DNA from: Microvelia longipes
Lineage: Eukaryota; Arthropoda; Insecta; Hemiptera; Veliidae
Assembly: GCA_018340805.1 (NCBI GenBank)
Contig: JACMZG010000008.1
Location: 12,321,742-12,385,741, forward strand
Direction: 5' to 3'
DNA length: 64,000 nt
The notes below the pieces were generated by a model. It saw only the letters and a program-made list of their open reading frames with translations, made no database searches and had not been told where the DNA came from. The translations under genes were made by a program, and so were the position numbers. Positions 23,201-34,510 of this stretch are shown in pieces; position 1 is the first letter of the stretch; every line of letters starts with the position of its first letter.

Positions 23201-26200
23201 TAAAAGAGATCTGATCAATGAATTATGATCTATAGGACCTTCCCCACGTTATATAACTTTGACTGATTAGAAGTACTAACTCCTCAACTTTCGCATAGTG
23301 TCGTCAATCACACATAAGCTAAATTATCTTCCACGATAAGACCATGGCATTAAGCTATCTCTGGCTTTAATAAAAGTTTTGTCGAGTGATTTCAGTGTTA
23401 TTTGTGTTCTCTGCAGTAACTTCACAGGTCAGTCTACTCTTAATATAAACTAAAGTTCTGAACAATGTACTTTACAATAAGCTCATATAAACTGAGATAA
23501 CATGGGATGCGAACACTAACCTCCCTAATGGCCAAAGTCAGTATAAATACTGACACTTCTTACAACGGAGTCGGTTGTACTAAACGACCATGCTGATATG
23601 GTTTCTTGTTGAAAACCATTCCACAACGTGCTCTTAAAACTCTAGGAAACCAAATTTATTTTGAGACAAGGGCAAGTTAGACCTCGTATTTAGGTGACAG
23701 GAGCGGACGTAACACACAGCTTTGTTTTGTCTGCTAACAAAACAAAAAGAGCCTAACCTTGCCAAAATCGATAGCCTTTTTCCTAGCCGGAGGCTCAGGT
23801 TTATTGGAGGGCGTTGAAGGTCCTTTTTGATCAGGTTTAGACGGTTGTGCTGGTGGAGGGGGAGCTGGAAGTGCAGCACCCTCGCTTTCTTTGCCGACTT
23901 TGAAATCCTTAAATTTTGCAACATCTTCTTTCTTTTCTACTATTATAGCAATTGGCTGAAACACAATGACATCCATGTGTAAAAAGAACTAAATAAATAC
24001 TTCGAAATTGTCGAAATAAATAATTTTAAATATCGTTAATGCATAATTTTTAAGCATTAAATAGATTATAACTGATTTTAAAATTATATGTTTTAAGTAA
24101 CATTAGGTAATTTAGAAGAACTGAACTGCAAAGACCTAATGCTATCAAATTGTGGTATATAGTACCAATTCTAAATATAAGTTCTAATGAGCTACTAATG
24201 AAAATATTTTTCCCCAGAAGGGAGAAAAAGTGAACTTTTCTCCCTATTTTTTTAAGCGAAAAGTACATCATTACACCCTATTCTAAAAAGGAGGGAAACA
24301 TGAAAGTTCATGTTTCCCTCCAGGGAAACATGAACTTTCATGTTTCCCGGCTTATTTAGCCCTTTGATAGCACACTCGGCTATCAACTAAAATCTCATGG
24401 TTCAATTCCAACAAAACGCAGTTTGTTTTTATCAATTTACTATTATTCATTTAGCGATTTTTAATTTTTCTTTCAATTAATTATTTTTTATACGTAGCTA
24501 CACGTTATTTTTCGGCTTATTATACAAAAAAAAACGTTTATTTAAACATAATCAAAGAAATAGTCTTAAATACTGAAGACTTTCAGAGCCGCCATATTGA
24601 AAATTAATTTGTTTTGTTGTTATTTAAAATGTATCAGTGTTGCCTGGATTTTAACGAAAATTAAGATGGCTACTCTGTTTACCTCCATGACTTTGCAATA
24701 ACAGCTGTTTTATATTCTCTTTTATTTGCAATTTAGATTTGTTTACCTTTTTTTATCAGTTAATTAAAACAATTACTTTTCGTGAATTCATTTATCCATA
24801 TTATATTCAGTTGTAGTTTATAATGGGTACCGTTAAATATATTGTATCTTTTTCATTATTTTACAAAAATAAATTTTGAGAAAGACGATTCAAACATTGT
24901 AGACTTTGACGATTTGTTTCTTTCGGATGATAATGTTTCAACGTAAAATGATCTTTCACATGAAGCAAGTATTGTAAGATCTAATTTAATGCCATTAAAA
25001 TGCCATTTTTAATTTATATTTCATTTCCAAACATATTGATGTTATGTTTTTCAATATATTAATAATAAAATTACCATTATTTTGTTGATTTTCTGTTTAT
25101 TTTCTCCCTTCTAGGGGAAAAGCCTTGTACGTACCACGGGAGAAATCAGTCATTACACCCCGCTATATTTAACTCCCTCGGCTTCGCCTCGGGATTAAAT
25201 TGCATGGTTCCCTCGGCTAAAGCCTCAGGAACCAAATTTATAAACCCCTCGGCTTCGCCTCGGGGTTTAAACATTATGGTTCCCACGGCTAACGCCTTTG
25301 GAACCAACATAAACGCTAGGGCGTAATGACTATGTTTTCTCCCTTGGTACGTAAATAACTATTGATTATGATTGATAAGAATTAGACAATCGGCTACATG
25401 TCCTGTATATATTAATGCTGTAAAAGAAGAGCTAACATAGAAGTGGGCTAACAAAATAAAGTGAGCCAACACAAATAAAAGTGACCTTGCTCAGTAAATT
25501 TCTCTTATGCAGGAAGTAACAAGGTAGATATAAGGTTATACTTAGACTGTTAACTCCCTATTAATTTAGTAACACTCTAAGAGACTTAACTACTGGTAGT
25601 CAAGTCTCTTTGATAACACTCAATTTACAGTTTATGTTTGGTGGGGAGTCTCATCACTAAAGTCATGTGAACCTCTGCAATGTTCTTATGTTTTACAAAA
25701 CTTGGGGATCTCGTCACGCGGATCAACAGCGTCGATTTCTTAAAAAAAATCTTTAAAAGATTTTTAAACGTAAGAGTAGTCACATTTTCTGAATATAATA
25801 ACTCGATTTGGCGCTAACCAAAGATAGTTGTTATACTAGACTTAGAGAGACTTATATTTAGAGGATGGACTTAAGTAAAATAACACAGTAATAAGGGGTC
25901 TAGAAGTATGGAAGTTTCCATTAGGTACCCTAACTGTACTTACCCCTACTAGAGTCCCCTCAGAGGAGCTCAAAGAGACTAATACTACAGTATTATTCTC
26001 TTTGAAGGAGCTAACTTGTTTACCTCCCTCGGCCTTGGGTGATAATGAAGTTTTCACCTACGGCTTCGCCTTATGTGAAAACTTGGCCTTGAGCTGTAAA
26101 ACTTTCTTCTCCCCTCTGCCGTGTAAATAACTATTACTTAATTTAAGATTTAATTTAGTTGAAAAATTATCAAATATTTATGTAAACTATAATTATTATG

Positions 26201-28206
26201 TAAATCAAAAAATGACGTCACCAATGAACAATTATGGTAACAAGCTACTTAGGGCAGTTATGGTAACAATAATAAGAGCCGTTGTATCCTACCATTAAGT
26301 ATAACAAATTCAAAGATTAAACTCTGCCATTACAGGTTCAATTCCAACCAGGAATTAAATCAGTAGTGGAATTGTGAGGGCGATATAACTAAGAAGTATG
26401 TTCAAAGATAAAACAGTTTCATATTTTTTAATTTATACGAAATTCCTATGGAATTATTGGGGCGGTCACTCATCTATCGTCTTTCTATCACTTAGCATTG
26501 ACAGACATTTGTCAGTTTGTGCTAAATAAATTTTTATTATCCGGTAAAACTTAAATACCTTCAATAGCTCTTAGTTTGATACTAGAGTTTCACCACTAGA
26601 ATGCACTACAAGTAATTTCAAAATTGTTAAAGATGGTTATTATTGTTTATCTGTATCATGTAACTTATATACTGATGTAACTTGTATATACTCTACTATT
26701 ATACTAGTATATATGTAGTTATATACTAGTATGTAACTTATATACTCATTCTAGTATAACTTATATACTACTTATATACTCATGTGCATTGTATCATGTA
26801 ACTTATAGCAAACACACAACAGTGAATATCAACTAGTGAAGGGAAACATTTATCACTGTGAGATTTATCTTACGGTCCCAACTTTGACGCCCACTGTTCC
26901 AGCTGGTACTAATATTTTCGCTAGATACCCAGGATCATCAGCTTCGACCCCGATCGTTGCCTTGTCAGTTTCAATTTCAGCTATCACATCACCTTCCTTG
27001 ATTTCATCTCCTGGAATATTGAATCATACAATGAAGTTAAGAGGAAATCTCGTCAAGTTATTCATATTTTTATTTCGTAGAGGACAGAGAAAACTTTTAC
27101 AGTGGCGCAAAAGTCCGCAAGGCAAGCGAATTCACTTCGGGATGCTTGCGCAATAATAAATTTCTCACTTTATTTTTTGGTTTATGCTCTATAGTCTAAG
27201 TAGCATCACTACTTGTTATATAATTCGCATCACTACTTGTTATATAATTCGAGTCAGTACAATTTTCCTAGATTTTTCAAGAAAAATCACATATTCTACT
27301 AATAGGTCATTCAGAACTTGGATTATCCATTCAAAATTAACTCGTTACAACATTTCGTGCAATAATTAAAAGGTCAGTATATGCTAATCGTTTGTTTTAG
27401 CTCATTGTTTCAGCATAAAACCAAGAACTTGAGAAACAGTAATACTACTCAGACTGAGACTGTCCAGTGTTTCTTGTTATTTAGAAGAATACTTATATAG
27501 TGTAAATAAAGTATATATAATTTTTGGCGGTGCAAAGATTTGAAATTGGGTCTTCGCCTACGAGTACTTTGCCAGCTTGGATTACCTCCGAGCAGTTTTA
27601 TTGTGCTTAGAAACCGTAAAAATCGAAAGCGAATCCCAACTTTGTTTACTATCCAAAAATATTAGGGCTCCCATTGATTTACTTCGTTTTTTTTTGTTTT
27701 CTTTACGGGCACATAGAGTGGTAGCATTGAACCAAGACCGATATTATACAATTCAACATCCACAACAACCTAGCTATTTCTGTAGTCTTTAAAATCTGTA
27801 ATATTTCCGAAAGGGGGCTTTAACCTAAAACTCATATATCATATGAGTTGAACCCCGTATCTAGAAACATATTAATTAATCCTCTCTACAAGAAGTTGAC
27901 TATAGGCTCTTCCTTGCATATTCCAAGTGTATATTCAGTTATACTGAATATGTATATTCAGTATAGTCAGTTAATGATATCTCATATAGTTTACTGCTAT
28001 TTTTTTGGCTTCTTTACTTCATACTTAAGGTAAAAATTGTCAACGTAATGCAGTTACCCTCTTGTTTATTCCAGGAGGCGACTGTTCCCACCTCCATAGT
28101 GGGACTAAGCGCCGGTAACTTGACCAAGACATGATTCGGATAGCCACTTGCCAAGTATCTCTTGAAAGTATGAAAAACATTTTCTAACGCTCCAACAGAT
28201 GGAGTC
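17266..28206 (-). CDS. Pyruvate dehydrogenase E2, dihydrolipoyllysine acetyltransferase (8 exons, 5' end not found)
   Basis: Exons in order of transcription: 28206-28058, 27010-26874, 23955-23758, 23179-23030, 22141-21948, 20463-20301, 18229-18087 and 17389-17266. All junctions are GT-AG with consistent phases, giving about 418 codons. Exons 1-3 shown here cover the end of a presequence and a lipoyl domain (KLPALSPTM; lipoylated lysine in ETDKAT), followed by a Pro/Ala/Lys linker. The catalytic core has [52 protein letters not shown] and the active-site motif DHRVVDG. An intact HxxxDG argues for E2 and against the E3-binding protein. It transfers acetyl groups to CoA in the mitochondrial matrix and forms the complex core. 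The first exon, carrying the start and most of the presequence, was not identified; a peripheral-subunit-binding domain is not recognisable between 23758 and 23179. Confidence 0.94.
18303..18690. repeat. 44-bp minisatellite in E2 intron, about 9 copies
   Basis: The unit starts 'attgtggaattcttgacgag' and continues 'atattgcgaaatgcttgaca' plus 'agca', 44 bp. Variants ('gacgacat', 'ctcgacaagtc') alternate between copies, suggesting a higher-order pattern. The array stays open in overlapping minus-strand frames (18289-18612, 18299-18586) simply because the unit lacks stops there. It begins 74 bp upstream (in transcript sense) of the acceptor of the exon at 18229. Confidence 0.95.
19886..20246. mobile_element. 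TIR element in E2 intron with direct-repeat flanks
   Basis: Inverted ends share 'caattgaaag', 'acagtctctccacaat' and 'caaagccgactttcggtctt' followed by 'acagaccatcat', with a small low-complexity core of A- and T-rich runs. The 13-bp 'atttacgcttgta' flanks the unit directly at 19873-19885 and 20247-20259, which looks like a target duplication. It lies about 55 bp from the exon ending at 20301. There is no ORF. Confidence 0.75.
24200..24350. mobile_element. Hairpin repeat with a perfect 27-bp-arm palindrome
   Basis: Arms 24293-24319 and 24322-24348 are exact reverse complements separated by 2 bp; each arm is itself nearly palindromic around 'catgaaagttcatg'. A second palindrome of the form 'gggagaaaaagtgaactttt' lies at about 24219-24245. 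The linking 'acatcattacaccc' matches the end of the element at 25098-25372, so this looks like a rearranged member of that family. It lies in an E2 intron. Confidence 0.8.
25098..25372. mobile_element. Hairpin-rich MITE-like repeat (GGCTTCGCC type)
   Basis: The ends 'gtaccacgggagaaatcagt' and 'ttttctcccttggtac' form an inverted repeat, each followed inward by 'cattacaccccg' or its partner 'gggcgtaatga'. Between them are three or more hairpins such as 'cccctcggcttcgcctcggg'. It lies in an E2 intron and is non-coding. Related pieces occur at 12367-12600, 22370-22470 and 26020-26125. Confidence 0.8.
26020..26125. mobile_element. Fragment of the hairpin MITE family
   Basis: Contains the palindrome of 'gaagttttcacctacggctt' with 'cgccttatgtgaaaactt' and an end resembling 'cttctcccctctgccgtgta'. 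It is smaller and more diverged than the copy at 25098. Confidence 0.55.
26640..26815. repeat. Degenerate short tandem repeat in E2 intron
   Basis: Variants of 'atgtaacttatatactagt' recur about eight times with irregular spacing, about 60 bp below the lipoyl exon donor. Confidence 0.6.
27200..27249. repeat. Short direct repeat, two copies
   Basis: Two adjacent copies of 'catcactacttgttatataa' plus 'ttcg', about 24 bp each, in the intron between the two lipoyl exons. Confidence 0.8.
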
Positions 28207-28671
28207 CTGTAACGAGTTCAAATCAATGCTTCGTGGGTTTAGGGTATGTATATAATTATTTGTTATAATAAAACTTAATCTTATAAATTTCAATGAATAT
28301 AGCATTCCGCTAAAAGAAATCAGATTCAACTAAGTAAGATTCAACTCTCTAGCATTCACGCTAATTTTATAATGAATTTCGCTAAAAAAGTGTTTCCTTC
28401 ATATGGTATGCCACACTCTTTTTTGTGAACCAATCTATGAATAAATGCGAAGAATTTTATTAATTTTTCTCAAAGGTGGAGGTATAAATCAACCTTTTTA
28501 AAATCGTTAAGTGCTGAAGTCTAGGTTCAATTTCCGGCGGGGGGGGGGGGGGGAGGGAGGCATTTATCACTCTTGACACTCGATTGACAAAGTGCTTTCA
28601 TGGAATAGAGAACTGACTACATCACTATGTAAACAGTGAGGTTCTGCTAATATCTGCGGTACTACAATTAC

Positions 28672-30295
28672 CTCGTCTACACGATGTGTTGAACACTTAA
28701 AATAATACTATATATAGAAGGAGCACAAGACCGTAAACACAATGTATTTCCACTGATAACACGAAAGCCGGTTGACTGGTGCATCTAAGTAATGCTGCCA
28801 ACCTGACAACAAAACATTATTTTAAATATTTGTCATAAATATCTATTAATGAAGAAAGATCGTAAAGAACAAATATAATAACTTAAAACGCCTGCTGAGT
28901 ATTTAATAAAACTGGTCTTAAATGGCAAAAGGGTGGCGGAATACAAGAATCTACATTTAGTTGACGAGGACTACTTTTTATATACAATTTTAATAAATAC
29001 GTTAAACTACAATTTAAAATGCTTTAAATATTGTAATGCACCGATATTTATATTAGTATTTTATGAATAATCAATCCTTAATTAATAATAGAACATAATA
29101 ATTCAGCAACCGGAAGTATTGCCAACTTTTTTTTAGAAAATTGTATATTGTCAGGATGGAGCATTACTTAGGTGCAACAGTCAACCGGCTTTCGTGTTAT
29201 CAGTAGTGCTCCTTCTATATATAGTATTATTCTAAGGTTGAACCCCGCAAACGTCTACACGGTAGAGGTTCAACTTGGGGTTTAACACCTATACCGTAAT
29301 TAAAAGTTATAACCTCTGTTCAGTGGTTATCGTATTGTATCTCTAAGTTTTTTTTCTGTTTTTATTTAAATGTAGCCTGTTCTTAAACATAAGCATATAC
29401 TTTTATTACTTTATTAGTATTAGCAGACATTTGTAAATCACATTTTAGTAAAGAAGAATGATAATGAATAAAATAAAGTAAATAAATTGTTATGAAAATA
29501 CACACAATACTGATCAGCAAAAGATGTAGAGTATGTTATAAAATGGAACTAATAAAGATGTGTGTCAATAAAATTATGCTCTCTTGTATATATCTCTATG
29601 AATAAAATAATTCTAAATAATAACTTAAATCTAAATAAAGATCGATATTTTCTTAGGGAATATTTATTTGTGCAGGTTGGTTATTTTTCAAAATCAACAT
29701 GATTTGCAATTATTCGTTTCTGTTTTGTATTCTGCTTAGTGTTTTTTAGTATTTTAAAACATAAATTATTCTTTCCTTATTTTGTGTCCGCTATTTATAA
29801 TTATAACTGCTTTTACCTACAAATTAGTGTTTTATTAAGCGAGGCATATGCGGCCAGGAACAACAGAAAATACACTGCTCTTATGAGAAGGCGAAGAACG
29901 AGTATCATAAGCGTTTATTACAGCGAACCGCGACTTAAATTTGAGGTAAAGAATGCATTTATTTTACCAATAAAGTTACAACAGCAGACATCATAATGCT
30001 GCTAAATCAATATTTTGATTAAATATCATGAGGAAAAGGTAAATAAATTCATAATAAAAATTCATTTGTTTATTAAACAACCAAACAAATTCAAAGCAGT
30101 ACTAATTATTAAAATAACCTGACTTTGGACACCGGGTTCATTCCTGATAAGTGTTTAAACGACACATTATCGGGGTTCAACCTACGAATGATCGGTATTC
30201 AACACCGGGTTGAACCCCCGTCTACACGGAGTAAAATGGGTGTCGAGGATTCAAACTGATGTTCAACCCAGCGTTCAACATATCGTGTAGACGAG
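28672..30295. mobile_element. TIR element A, interrupted by element B
   Basis: The left end 'ctcgtctacacgatgtgttg' and the right end, read in reverse complement as 'ctcgtctacacgatatgttg', form 23-bp inverted repeats. Subterminal 'gtctacacgg' motifs recur on both sides (about 29253 and 30220). The interior of about 1 kb contains an Arg-rich open segment at 29826-29945 bounded by a possible acceptor and a GTAAAG donor, but I do not recognise it as a transposase. A short target duplication is not clear. It is probably a non-autonomous DNA transposon. Confidence 0.75.
28696..29236. mobile_element. TIR element B nested in element A
   Basis: About 31-bp terminal inverted repeats begin 'cttaaaataatactatatat' on the left and mirror 'atatatagtattattctaag' on the right. 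The 7-bp 'gttgaac' directly precedes the left end (28690-28694 region) and directly follows the right end (29236-29243), as expected for a 7-8 bp target duplication. Fragments of this family lie in the palindrome arms (11850-12152, 15110-15223). There is no ORF; it is non-autonomous. Confidence 0.85.
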
Positions 30296-31004
30296 ATAAA
30301 TGATTACATACCGAAAATAAGACATGATATATGTATGAATTAAACATACATATATGAGAATAAAAATAACATTTTATCCTTTTGTAAGGTCGAGCATTTG
30401 GTTCTTGGTGTATCCTAGAAAGAACCCATGAATTCGATTCTTACCCTAGACCCTTATGAACCACAAGGCAACATTTAGAAAATGGTTGAGGACAGGCTTT
30501 ATTACCATAACCATACTAGAATAGCAATATTTACTTGCCTCGTTAGTAAAATAAAATTATATTTCTGCTGAGTTTTTAAGCGACGGCTGAGCTGCACGAG
30601 TACAGGGCTTTTTATTCCAACTATTCTTCTGAGTGCGCAGAACATTTCAACAAACTTGATGACAGTACAATAAAAATAAATAAATCAAAACAATAAACCT
30701 GGTTTTAACCTTCTGCGGTATCATTGGAAAAGAATCAAAATAATAGACGTTATAAGGTCTATTAATCGACATAATAGGTCTATTATCGACGTTTTTACAA
30801 TTCGATGTAAAGAAACCAAGAATCTTGAATATGGGGACGACACAAAAGGGAACTTTTCTGACCCCATGGACGTTGTATAAAATAGAAAAATATAAGATAA
30901 ATTACCTTCCCATAGTTATGGTTATGTAACCAAAATAAGTCGAGTTCGCTCCTCAACTTTTTTCTGCGCTTGCTGTTCAATGTTTGTCTTGAAACATAAA
31001 TCTC

Positions 31005-31240
31005 GAATATGGTGTCGTTTTCTGTGTAATTTGGAGTGCTGAATCGAATGAAACCCGTACGAAATCGACACGACCTAAGAAGTGCCTAAAAAGTCGAAAA
31101 AACCATGATAAATACGGTCAATGGAAATTTAATTTTTAAGTAGGTGTCGTTTTTTATGATTTATTATTTGCACTAAATCGAATAAAACCCGTTCAAAATC
31201 GATACAATCATTTTAAGTGACCAAAAAGTCGAAAAAATGG
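31005..31240. repeat. Two tandem diverged copies of a roughly 120-bp unit
   Basis: Both copies run from 'ggtgtcgttttttatga'-like sequence through 'ctaaatcgaataaaacccgt' and 'aaatcgata' to 'aaaaagtcgaaaaaa'. They lack the stop-free structure of coding DNA. Confidence 0.75.
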
Positions 31241-31435
31241 TGTTTAATAACCAGAAAACTTACGGCCAGTAAACGAGGTCATCTTCAGTAACTTAAATAA
31301 TATTAAATATAATCGTTTTAGTGAATTTTAATGAAGAAAAGTACGCTTATAAGGTTGTTCAGGTGACGGGGTTGAAGAGGGGAGTGGGAGGAATCAGATT
31401 GGTTTCCTGATAACAAAAAAACTTAACATTAATAA

Positions 31436-31436
<1 letters not shown>

Positions 31437-31471
<35 letters not shown>

Positions 31472-31485
31472 TATATATAATATAT

Positions 31486-31543
<58 letters not shown>

Positions 31544-31580
31544 TTATATATATATATATATGTTGTGTGTGTGTGTGTAC
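31437..31580. repeat. AT microsatellite ending in a GT tract
   Basis: Almost uninterrupted (AT)n of about 125 bp followed by (GT)n 'tgtgtgtgtgtgt'. Confidence 0.95.
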
Positions 31581-31936
31581 TTGTTAATTGTAGATTAAGT
31601 TGTGAAAGAACAACTTTACAAATACTCCTGATATTCTCAGAAAAATGCTTATAATTATTTCTAAGATCTCAGGTCATTAGTTACGTAACATTGCCCTCCT
31701 GTTCTTTAAGAGGGACTAGTAGCTATAATTTGTTTTACCCTTGCAATTTTCGACCTAACATAATTGTTTCTACATGCTATAAATATATTCTACCTCAGAG
31801 GTCCACAAAACAACCAAGCGAATTTCTTCGGATTGCATGCTTTCTTGATCAATCTAAATCTGGCTTACGTAGTCGGAAGAGTAGTACTTATAAAAAATTA
31901 ATTTTAACTGAAAATGCCGTTTCATGTTGTTTGGAT

Positions 31937-31939
<3 letters not shown>

Positions 31940-31995
<56 letters not shown>
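31940..31995. repeat. AT microsatellite
   Basis: (AT)n of about 55 bp; a shorter (AT)n tract follows at 32419-32448, ending in a T run. Confidence 0.95.
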
Positions 31996-31998
<3 letters not shown>

Positions 31999-32414
31999 CA
32001 TTTAAAATTACAATTAATCATATATTACAATAAAATTACGATTTAAAATTTTTTACAACATATTTGAAACCTTTTTTCAATTAAAAAGAGGCATCGGGTG
32101 TCACGTAAACAAGTTAAATGTACACTAACGTATCAGGGCATATTTCCCCCCGCAATCATCTTATTATTGTTGACGTCATAAATTTTCATTATAATTGGTC
32201 GGTAAACAATTTGCCATGTTTTGTTTCAAATTGAGAAAGTCTTGAAGAGTCATCGGGTGCTTTAACGCAAAAGTAGATACCTTACATACACACACACACA
32301 GATATAATATATTTTTGTACCACAAAGAATAGTACAATATACATTGTACCACAACAAGAGTCCTTTACATATTTATTTATAACATATAAATAATTATACA
32401 TTCATAAACCCATG

Positions 32415-32456
<42 letters not shown>

Positions 32457-33494
32457 TTCTAAATGTCAATTGGAGTGCTATTTGCTGCTAGAAAATTTGC
32501 TGAAATCAAAATAAATTATCTTTGACATATTCTTTATATGTCTTGGCATCGTCTCATCATTAAATAATAAATTCTCTGTCTTACCTTTGTTATATCTAAA
32601 AATTTGTCCTGCCTGGCCTTGCTAGGAACCTAAACATTCACATAGTACAACCAAAATGATATTTTGCTGTGTGGTGACATAATTAATGACTATAATATGA
32701 TCCCATAGCTTTCCGCTCTTAGCAAAACAAGGAAGCAAATGTGAATGAACTTCTTTTTAATACCCAAAATAGATCCATTGGGCTGGTATAACCTGGACCC
32801 CCACTCTCCAAGCCCGCCGTCATTAACCGGCAGAAGCCTTCCATCGTCTCAGTATTAAATTAAAACGAGAAGCAAACGTTCTCAACCTAGATGTTTAACT
32901 ATCAGTTTCCGAAAATTTCGTATTTGAAATAATTTCTGTTTGTGTTTTGAAAATATAATTTTCTTTCTTCGTAAATAAATATTTTTAAGAATAGTTCCTT
33001 TTATAAAGAAGAATTTAAATTACCATTTGGCTTATAAAATTAATATATCTAAAGTAAGTAATTAGTCTGGTTCCTACTAAATTATTAAACCTATTAAATT
33101 ATTTCTTAAGGTGATAACTAACTAGTACATAATTAACTATATAGTATATTGCTATTAATTGACCATTATTTGTTATTAGTGCGGCTTACCTCATTGATAT
33201 TTAGTTTAGTATTTGAGAGTGGTTAGGTTTTAAAGTTAGTTTTATTTTGCCATAACGAGGGTACGTACAATTATTTTCATCTATCGACAAATTTGGCAAT
33301 TTTATTTTTCTTCACCTACTTCCTTAGCAGTGCCGTAAGGGTCCGCATTGTGGGGGGGGGGGGTTGGCAGTTAGTGCCTAAGACGTTAACAAAAAAATTT
33401 AATTGAATGGAGCTCATACCTATATTTTGTATGATTATGGGTTGAGTTAATTATAAATTAGGTCCCTATTAAATTAAAGATAAGAGTGGTCAAT

Positions 33495-33960
33495 CTTAAC
33501 ATCATCAAATCGCAAGGCCCTCAATCTTAGTTGTGCTGTATTATTTAGCTACAAATGGGGCCCCACTGAAACATAGCATACTCTATGCGGGTTGTGCTGT
33601 ATTATTTAGCTACAAATGGGGCCCCACTGAAACATAGCATAGTCTATCTTAACATCATCAAACCGCAAGGCCTCAATCTTAGTTGTGCTGTATATTTAGC
33701 TACAAATGGGGCCCCACTGAAACTAAGCATAGTCTAGTTCTTAACATCATCAAAATCGCAAGGCCCTCAATCTTAGTTGTGCTGTATTATTTAGCTACAA
33801 ATGGGGCCCCACTGAAACATAGCATAGTCTATCTTAACATCATCCCAGGGCCGCCAGTTGGTGTTTTGCTGTATCTTTCACCTATAAATGGACCCTCATT
33901 AAATCATAAAATAGTCTCTTTTTACATCATCATGTCACTGGGCCCCCAGGTGTTATTGGA
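33495..33960. repeat. 92-bp tandem repeat, four to five copies
   Basis: The unit runs through 'cttaacatcatcaaatcgca', 'aggccctcaatcttagttgt', 'gctgtattatttagctacaa' and 'atggggccccactgaaacat' to 'agcatagtctat'. One copy is shortened (33580-33640) and the last (after 33845) is strongly diverged. An open frame through 33683-33976 is a by-product of the repeat. Confidence 0.9.
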
Positions 33961-34039
33961 GATTAACCATAACTGATTTTAGTTGTCATAATTGCAATAC
34001 TATAAGTGATATAACATTTAATATTGCAAACTTGAAAGT

Positions 34040-34510
34040 TTTTAACTATCAACATTTTTTTCAATGTTGAGAGGGTCACCAAAGGTTTTTACAGTCCAAA
34101 CGCTTGCGTTACTTTTCCCTCTTCTCTTTTCCTCATTTATATCCTAGTATTATGAGGAATTATTATGTGTTGCAAAAAAACCCGGAACTGGGATGTCACC
34201 GGAATTATCCTATTTAGGTAGTTTTTACAAAGTTGTCAGTCCGTATATGTGTGTGTGTGCTTGTGTGTCATTGTTATCATTGTAGCTTACAGTGTATTTA
34301 CGCAGGAGAATTTAAACTTTGTACAAAAATTAGTCTAAAGGTGTAGTTATGCTATCCGGAAAATATATTTTATGACGTCATTAACCCCGCAATAATAACA
34401 AATCAAACATTTTGAAATCATAAAACGCGGAAAATGATGCGATCGTATTGAGATTAGGCACGCAAGTAAGTATGTAAAAGACTAAAATATGTGCTAAGTT
34501 TGATATCTCA
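34040..34510 (+). repeat. Left arm of inverted repeat around SULT exon 1
   Basis: Nearly exact reverse complement of 35950-36420, from 'ggtttttacagtccaaacgc' through a GT-rich stretch and 'atgacgtcattaacc' to 'taaaagactaaaatatgt'. The same dispersed family ('gacgtca' followed by 'ttaacccgcaa') recurs at 47625, 53265 and 60979. Confidence 0.9.

Noticed and set aside
24361..24425. tRNA-like stretch with 'ggttcaattcc'
   Set aside because: The arms do not fold into a cloverleaf by eye; the B-box match alone is weak, and a similar string at 26336 suggests a repeat.
29739..29996. 85-codon plus-strand frame with an Arg-rich core inside TIR element A
   Set aside because: A transposase was considered, but no catalytic motif or family signature can be seen.
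30795..30980. Basic minus-strand frame with a GTAATT donor as a candidate presequence exon
   Set aside because: The phase does not fit the next E2 exon and the region lies next to diverged tandem repeats.
31264..31282. Possible E2 first exon: ATG plus six codons and a GTAAGT donor on the minus strand
   Set aside because: The donor leaves phase 1 while the exon at 28206 needs a partner ending after two codon bases, and six codons are too few for a presequence. An intermediate exon would be needed, and none was found.
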